DNA of 64,000 nucleotides from Streptomyces sp. MBT53. GTDB taxonomy: Bacteria; Actinomycetota; Actinomycetes; Streptomycetales; Streptomycetaceae. A program made the position numbers and the translations under genes. Positions 59,388 to 64,000 of this stretch are shown in pieces; positions within the stretch are counted from its first letter, which is position 1; each line of letters opens with the position of its first letter. The notes beneath the pieces are model-generated. The model did no database searches, had not been told where the DNA came from, and was given only the letters and a program-made list of their open reading frames with translations. The DNA lies in NCBI RefSeq assembly GCF_016654115.1, contig NZ_JAEQAZ010000049.1, positions 1 to 64,000 on the forward strand. Reading direction: 5' to 3'.

Positions 59388-60203
59388 ATGAAGAGATCAT
59401 CGGGCATACGGCTGTGCGTCACCGTCGCGGTGGGCGCACTGTCGCTGGCCCTCATCACCGGCTGCTCCGACGGCGGTTCGGACGACGCGAAGAGCGCCGA
59501 CGCCAAGAGCACCACCGAAGGCACCACCAAGAACTCCTCGAAGGCGCTCACCGCCGCCGAGTTGCAGAAGCTGGCCCTCGCGAAGGGCGATGTCACCGGC
59601 TACGAGGTCGGATCGGTCGGCAAGACCTTCCCCGCGACCAAGAGCGCCGTCACCGTCGACAAGGCGCAGTGCCGCCCGCTGGCCTGGGCGATGGCCGGGC
59701 AGGCGCCGGGTGACGCGGCCGCGGCCACGAACAAGATGGTCACCGAGGCGAAGAAGACCTCCGCCACCCCGTCCAAGTCCGTGGAGGACATGAGCGAGGA
59801 GGAGTTCGAGGACGCGTTCGGTTCCGCACTGGACCGCACGACCACGGTCGTCGGTCTGTCCTCGTACGACGGCGACGGCGCCGAGAAGACGTTCAAGACC
59901 ATCTCCGACGCGGTCAAGACCTGCGCCGGCGGCTTCACCCTCGTCCCCGGCTCCGACGGCACGAAGTACACCGGGGTCACGGCCGAGAAGGCCTCGGACA
60001 CCGGCGACGAGTCGGTGGCGTTCGGCGCGACCGCCGTGATGGAGGACTCCGGCGGCGAGACGGGCACCGTGCACACCGAGGTGGTGCGGCACGGCAACAC
60101 CCTGGTCACGTACTACACGGTCAACCTCGGCGCCCTGATGTCGCAGAAGGCCTACACCATCCCGGCCGCGGTGATCACCGCCCAGTCCGCCAAGCTGAAG
60201 TGA
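59388..60203 (+). CDS. Lipoprotein of unknown function
   Basis: 271-residue exported lipoprotein with lipobox LITGC (C26), then a Ser/Lys/Asp-rich linker and an alpha/beta domain from about 55. Two Cys (in DKAQCRPLAWAM and AVKTCAGGF) could form a disulfide. It resembles actinobacterial DUF-type sensor lipoproteins without a clear name. It ends before a strong stem-loop shared with hutH. It carries its own promoter and is probably translated from a leaderless mRNA. Confidence 0.8.
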   Translation: MKRSSGIRLCVTVAVGALSLALITGCSDGGSDDAKSADAKSTTEGTTKNSSKALTAAELQKLALAKGDVTGYEVGSVGKTFPATKSAVTVDKAQCRPLAWAMAGQAPGDAAAATNKMVTEAKKTSATPSKSVEDMSEEEFEDAFGSALDRTTTVVGLSSYDGDGAEKTFKTISDAVKTCAGGFTLVPGSDGTKYTGVTAEKASDTGDESVAFGATAVMEDSGGETGTVHTEVVRHGNTLVTYYTVNLGALMSQKAYTIPAAVITAQSAKLK

Positions 60204-60208
60204 CGTAC

Positions 60209-60238
60209 GGGGCCCGGCAGTTGCCACAGCCGGGCCCC
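60209..60238. terminator. Stem-loop between the lipoprotein gene and hutH
   Basis: Perfect 10-bp arms GGGGCCCGGC / GCCGGGCCCC, 10-base loop, between two convergent genes. Confidence 0.82.
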
Positions 60239-60245
60239 AACTCCC

Positions 60246-61790
60246 CTACAGCAGCGGCCCGGTGACCTTCTCCACGGCCTCCACCACGAACCCGTCACGC
60301 ACGAACGCCTCTGCCGCCGCCAGGTCGGGAGACAGGAACCGATCGGGCCCCGGCCCCTCGACTCCCGCCGCCCGTACGGCATCGATAACAGCGCGAGACG
60401 CAGGCGCCGGAGCCAGCCCCTCACGCAACTCCACCGCACGCGTGGCCGCATACAGCTCCACCGCAAGGATCCGAGTGAGGTTGCCGACAGCAGTGCGCAA
60501 CTTACGCGCGGCCGACCACCCCATGGAGACATGGTCCTCCTGCATGGCGGAGGACGGAATCGAGTCGACGGAGGCAGGCACGGCCAGCCGCTTCATCTCA
60601 CTCACCAGCGCGGCCTGCGTGTACTGGGCGATCATCAGCCCTGAGTCGACACCGGCGTCGTCCGCGAGGAACGGCGGCAGCCCGTGCGACCGGTTCTTGT
60701 CCAGCAGCCGGTCGGTACGCCGCTCGGCGATAGAACCGAGATCGGCAGCGGCGATGGCAAGAAAGTCAAGAACGTAAGCCACGGGCGCACCATGGAAGTT
60801 GCCGTTGGACTCCACCCGACCATCAGGCAGCACAACGGGATTGTCGACGGCCGACGCCAACTCCCTTTCCGCAACCACCCGGGCATACGCGATCGTGTCC
60901 CGCCCCGCACCGGCGACCTGCGGAGCACACCGCACCGAGTACGCGTCCTGAACCCGCGGCGCGCCGTCCTGGTGATGCCCCGTGAGCTCCGAACCGGCAA
61001 GCACGGCAAGCATGTTGGCGGCACTGGCACCCTGCCCCGGATGCGGCCGAATGGCGTGCAGCTCGGGCGCGAGCACCTTGTCGGTACCGAGCAGCGCCTC
61101 CAAACTCAACGCTGCCGTAACGTCGGCGGACTTGTAGAGCATGTCCAGATCGGCGAGCGCCATGACCAGCATGCCAAGCATCCCGTCGGTGCCGTTGAGA
61201 AGGGCAAGCCCCTCCTTCTCCCGCAGCTCGACAGGCACGATCCCGGCTTCGGCCAACAACTCACCGGCGGGCCGCACGACACCATCCGGACCCTCCGCAT
61301 CGCCCTCGCCCATGAGCGTGAGGGCGCAGTGGGAGAGCGGGGCGAGGTCGCCGGAGCACCCAAGCGAACCGTACTCATGGACGACGGGCGTGATCCCGGC
61401 GTTGAGCACATCGGCCATGGTCTGCGCGACCTCGGGCCGCACACCGGTGTGCCCCGAGCACACGGTCTTGAGCCGCAGGAACATCAAGGCCCGCACGACC
61501 TCCCGCTCCACCCGAGGCCCCATCCCGGCGGCATGCGAGCGAACGATGTTGCGCTGCAACTGAGCCCTCAACTCCGGGCTGATGTGCCGCGACGCCAACG
61601 CCCCGAACCCGGTGCTGACGCCGTACACGGGCTCCGGCTTGGCGGCCAGCGCGTCCACGATCTCCCGCGCAGCGGCGAGCGCCGAGACGGCCTCACCCGA
61701 AAGCTCGATCCGGGCGCCCCCACGCGCCACGGCAAGAACGTCGGACGCGGTGACTCCGGACGTCCCCACCACCACAGTGTGCATATCCAT
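60246..61790 (-). CDS. hutH: Histidine ammonia-lyase
   Basis: 514-residue enzyme that removes ammonia from histidine to give urocanate, the first step of histidine breakdown. The MIO prosthetic group forms from residues 145-147 in GSLGCSGDLAPLSH; here the triad is Cys-Ser-Gly instead of the common Ala-Ser-Gly. Other family motifs are YGVSTGFG, NGTDGMLG, and SSAMQEDHVSMG with the active-site Gln-Glu. The start is ATG at 61790 (MDMHTVVVGTSG), matching my memory of the S. griseus enzyme; no ribosome site is evident. No other hut gene is adjacent, as usual in Streptomyces. Confidence 0.96.
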   Translation of the reverse strand: MDMHTVVVGTSGVTASDVLAVARGGARIELSGEAVSALAAAREIVDALAAKPEPVYGVSTGFGALASRHISPELRAQLQRNIVRSHAAGMGPRVEREVVRALMFLRLKTVCSGHTGVRPEVAQTMADVLNAGITPVVHEYGSLGCSGDLAPLSHCALTLMGEGDAEGPDGVVRPAGELLAEAGIVPVELREKEGLALLNGTDGMLGMLVMALADLDMLYKSADVTAALSLEALLGTDKVLAPELHAIRPHPGQGASAANMLAVLAGSELTGHHQDGAPRVQDAYSVRCAPQVAGAGRDTIAYARVVAERELASAVDNPVVLPDGRVESNGNFHGAPVAYVLDFLAIAAADLGSIAERRTDRLLDKNRSHGLPPFLADDAGVDSGLMIAQYTQAALVSEMKRLAVPASVDSIPSSAMQEDHVSMGWSAARKLRTAVGNLTRILAVELYAATRAVELREGLAPAPASRAVIDAVRAAGVEGPGPDRFLSPDLAAAEAFVRDGFVVEAVEKVTGPLL

Positions 61791-62042
61791 ATTCAGGAGC
61801 GTACGCATTGAATGCGACAGTGTCACTACCGGGTACCCACTTAGACCCTTACAGATAGGTCACTGGCCCGGCACGGCCGCCACCCGCGTACGGCGCGAAG
61901 GTGACGTGTCGGGGGGTGTCCGCCCGCAGCGGTTGGCGCGTCAACACGGCTGCGATCTTGAGAGACCGATTCCGCGCCGTTCCGAGGACGGATACCCCCC
62001 GACGCGGCACCGACCCACCACGAACCGGGGGCGAACCACCCC

Positions 62043-63188
62043 TCACGCCCGCCGCCCCCGGAACCGCCGCCGCTCCGCCGGCATCTCCGGGGTAGGCGAG
62101 TCCGCAAGCCGCACCACCGGATCATCCGGACCATCCCGCCCTGCCACGACAGGCCGATCCGCACGCAGCGCCTTCGCACGGTACTGAGCCGCGTCAGCCA
62201 GCCTGAACAGCCGACGGCCGGACCGCACCGCCCCGATCGGATCCTCGGTCGAGGCAACCCCACACGCGACACCCTCGCCCAGCTCCAACTCGGCGGCCCT
62301 GCGGCACAGTTCGGTCGCCGCGTCGACCACTTCATCGGCGGGCGGCCCGACCGCGAGCAGACAGAACTCGTCCCCACCGAGCCGCGCGGCAAGCGCGCCC
62401 GGCAGCATCGCCCCGCACAACGACAGCACCGACCCGAACCGTTCGAGCAGCCGATCCCCGACCGCATGCCCCCGGGTGTCGTTGACCCGCTTGAGCCCAT
62501 TGAGGTCGCACACCACCAGGCTGACCACGACCCCGTCCCGCCGATGCCGCTCGACCGCCTCGTCGAGCCGCACATCCACGGCCCGCCGGTTGGCGAGCCC
62601 GGTCAGCGCGTCCGTGAAGGCCAGCCGCCGCGCCTCCTCCAGCCGCTCGGTCTGCGCGAGCCCGGCCGCGACCACGGAAGCCAGCACGGTCGCGAAATCC
62701 GCGTCGGCCCGCCCGAACACCGGCGCCCCGACCGCCCGCGCCACATACAACTCACCCCACGCCCGCCCGTGCAGCACGATCGGCGCGACCACACAACACC
62801 CGCGCCTACGACGCCGTAGCGCCGCCACCCGCTGATGGCAGTACCCGGGACGGCCCGCGGCCAGCCCCTCCGCGGTCTCGACCCAGGCGTTGGGCTCGCC
62901 ACCCCCGGCCCACCGCTCGTGCAGGAACTCGGTGATCTCGGGGAACTGGTGCACCGGATAGGTCTCACCGTCCGGGAACTCCTCCTCGCCCGCCGCCCGC
63001 TCCCCCACGTTGACGAGAACCCGCAGCCGCCCCAGCTCCCGCTCCCACACCGACAACGCGGCGAAACTCCCCGCCAGCGCCCGGCACGCCCCGGTCGCCG
63101 CCGCCCGCCAGGACTCGCGCGGGGTGTGCGCCGCCGCCATCCCCTGCGCCAGCTCCACCACGGCGGCCAGCCGCCTGTCCTCTCCCAT
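62043..63188 (-). CDS. GAF-GGDEF protein (probable diguanylate cyclase)
   Basis: 381 residues. A GAF-like sensor domain covers about 8-175, followed by a GGDEF domain at about 190-345 with an intact GGDEF at 271-275, so it probably makes c-di-GMP. The allosteric RxxD I-site, expected at 262-265, reads LPGA and is absent, so product inhibition is unlikely. It has no membrane segment; the GAF ligand is unknown. In Streptomyces c-di-GMP holds back sporulation through BldD. The start is ATG at 63188. The tail beyond 350 is disordered. Confidence 0.9.
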   Translation of the reverse strand: MGEDRRLAAVVELAQGMAAAHTPRESWRAAATGACRALAGSFAALSVWERELGRLRVLVNVGERAAGEEEFPDGETYPVHQFPEITEFLHERWAGGGEPNAWVETAEGLAAGRPGYCHQRVAALRRRRRGCCVVAPIVLHGRAWGELYVARAVGAPVFGRADADFATVLASVVAAGLAQTERLEEARRLAFTDALTGLANRRAVDVRLDEAVERHRRDGVVVSLVVCDLNGLKRVNDTRGHAVGDRLLERFGSVLSLCGAMLPGALAARLGGDEFCLLAVGPPADEVVDAATELCRRAAELELGEGVACGVASTEDPIGAVRSGRRLFRLADAAQYRAKALRADRPVVAGRDGPDDPVVRLADSPTPEMPAERRRFRGRRA

Positions 63189-63264
63189 CGTTCCAGGCTA
63201 GGGAGTTTTAGGACATACCGGGACATTGATGCGGCGAACAGGTGTCTACGCGCCGTAAGAGCCG

Positions 63265-64000
63265 CTACTCACCGGGCCACTGCGGCTTCCGCTTCTCGTT
63301 GAACGCCGCCACGCCCTCCGCCCGGTCCCCCGAGAACGCCACCGACCGCCACGCCGCGTCCTCGACCTCGAGTCCGGCCCGCAGATCCAACCCGTGCCCG
63401 AGCCGCAGCGCCCGCTTGGCCGCCCGCAGCCCGACCGGCGAGTTCGCGGCGATGCGCGCACCCAGAGCGAGCGCCTCCTCGCGATCCCGCCCCGCCTCCA
63501 CCAGGACGTCCACGAGCCCCAGTTCCGCCGCCTCGGCCGCCTCCAACCGCCGCGCTGTGAAGATGAGTTCGGCCGCCCGAGCCGCCCCCACCCGCCGAGG
63601 CAGCAACTGCGTACCGCCGCCCCCCGGAATGACACCCACGGACACCTCCGGCAGCCCCACCACGGCAGTGCCGTCGGCCACGATCAGGTCGCACGACAAG
63701 GCCAGTTCGAAGCCACCGCCCAGCGCGAACCCGTGCACGGCGGCGATCGTCGGCATCGGGAGTTCCAGGACACCGGTGTACGCGCCCCGGGCGACCGGCC
63801 GCTGTCGTACCAGCTCCGCATCCGTGAGGGAATTGCGCTCCTTGAGGTCCGCGCCGACACAGAACGCCCGCTCGTGCGAGGAGGTCACCACGGTGACCCG
63901 GACGTCCCGGTCCGCCGCCAGCGCCGTACAGGCCGCGGCGATGGACCCGGCCATCGCGGTGGACACGGCGTTCATGGCCTTGGGCCGGTCCAGGACGAGC
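63265..64000 (-). CDS. Enoyl-CoA hydratase/isomerase family protein (N-terminus beyond window)
   Basis: Crotonase-fold protein; the start lies past base 64000, where the frame continues with LVLDRPKAMNAV. Motifs: AFCVGADLKERN for the oxyanion hole, AAVHGFALGGGFELALSCDLIVA for the second one, and VVGLPEVSVGVIPGGGGTQLLPRRVG with the catalytic Glu positions. The C-terminal AFNEKRKPQWPGE is typical. It hydrates 2-enoyl-CoA in fatty-acid breakdown or acts on a related CoA ester. 77 bases separate it from the GGDEF gene on the same strand. Confidence 0.92.
   Translation of the reverse strand, partial: LVLDRPKAMNAVSTAMAGSIAAACTALAADRDVRVTVVTSSHERAFCVGADLKERNSLTDAELVRQRPVARGAYTGVLELPMPTIAAVHGFALGGGFELALSCDLIVADGTAVVGLPEVSVGVIPGGGGTQLLPRRVGAARAAELIFTARRLEAAEAAELGLVDVLVEAGRDREEALALGARIAANSPVGLRAAKRALRLGHGLDLRAGLEVEDAAWRSVAFSGDRAEGVAAFNEKRKPQWPGE

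Noticed and set aside
60246..61790. CSG at residues 111-113 of HutH as the MIO site
   Set aside because: The MIO motif is the later GSLGCSGDLAPL at 145-147; the earlier CSGHTG is only a chance match.

Overview
The window is chromosomal DNA of a Streptomyces or very close relative. GC content is very high, third codon positions are almost all G or C, GTG starts and 4-base stop/start overlaps (GTGA, ATGA) are common, and the gene content is typical: mycothiol amidase, GTP-dependent PEP carboxykinase, many lipoproteins, a DmdR/IdeR-type iron box and a class E sortase substrate. From memory, pckG, mca, greA, ilvA, msrA and hutH lie in the same general order in the S. coelicolor core chromosome. 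I read most of the window as conserved core, with patches of strain-variable DNA. No tRNA, rRNA, CRISPR array or intact insertion sequence is visible.

Layout. 1-4.9 kb (minus): a signalling block with a Ser/Thr kinase and YbjN pair, then a membrane protein, vWA protein, PP2C phosphatase and degenerate kinase that resemble the TerY-P triad. 5-10.7 kb: pckG, a TrhA/hemolysin III membrane protein, an MFS exporter with its own TetR regulator, and a decayed toxin-antitoxin pair. 10.7-17.2 kb (minus): a four-gene operon joined by 4-base overlaps, made of a processive cellulose-synthase-like GT2, a GT39-like transferase, a polyprenyl-phosphate GT2-GtrA and a secreted galactose-oxidase-type copper radical oxidase. 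17.4-33.7 kb: conserved genes, including a DUF255 thioredoxin protein, a large STAND/TPR protein, mca, greA, a DrrAB-type ABC exporter, ilvA, a MarR regulator, a sigma-like protein, a cystathionine gamma-synthase and msrA.

33.7-40.6 kb is the most variable stretch. It has an IS remnant, orphan TPR and membrane proteins, a DUF4291 pseudogene, a secreted PA14/FN3 protein with an internal duplication, and a two-gene unit (DUF6232-like plus a small partner) whose proteins share a duplicated Gly-rich motif across the gene junction. 40.6-47.5 kb: two NAD(P)-binding proteins, a cupin, a second MsrA, a HEAT/zinc-ribbon protein and an iron-box-controlled siderophore importer without a local ATPase. 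47.5-64 kb: a repeat cluster, a zinc alcohol dehydrogenase facing an XRE regulator, a large secreted subtilase, a MacB-like ABC pair, an L,D-transpeptidase lipoprotein, an LADTG surface protein, a lipoprotein, hutH, a GAF-GGDEF protein and the start of an enoyl-CoA hydratase.

The best candidates for a less described system are the copper-radical-oxidase glycan operon and the motif-sharing pair at 39.6-40.5 kb. Several genes also have a -10 element placed so that transcription would start on the A of the ATG, which suggests leaderless mRNAs.
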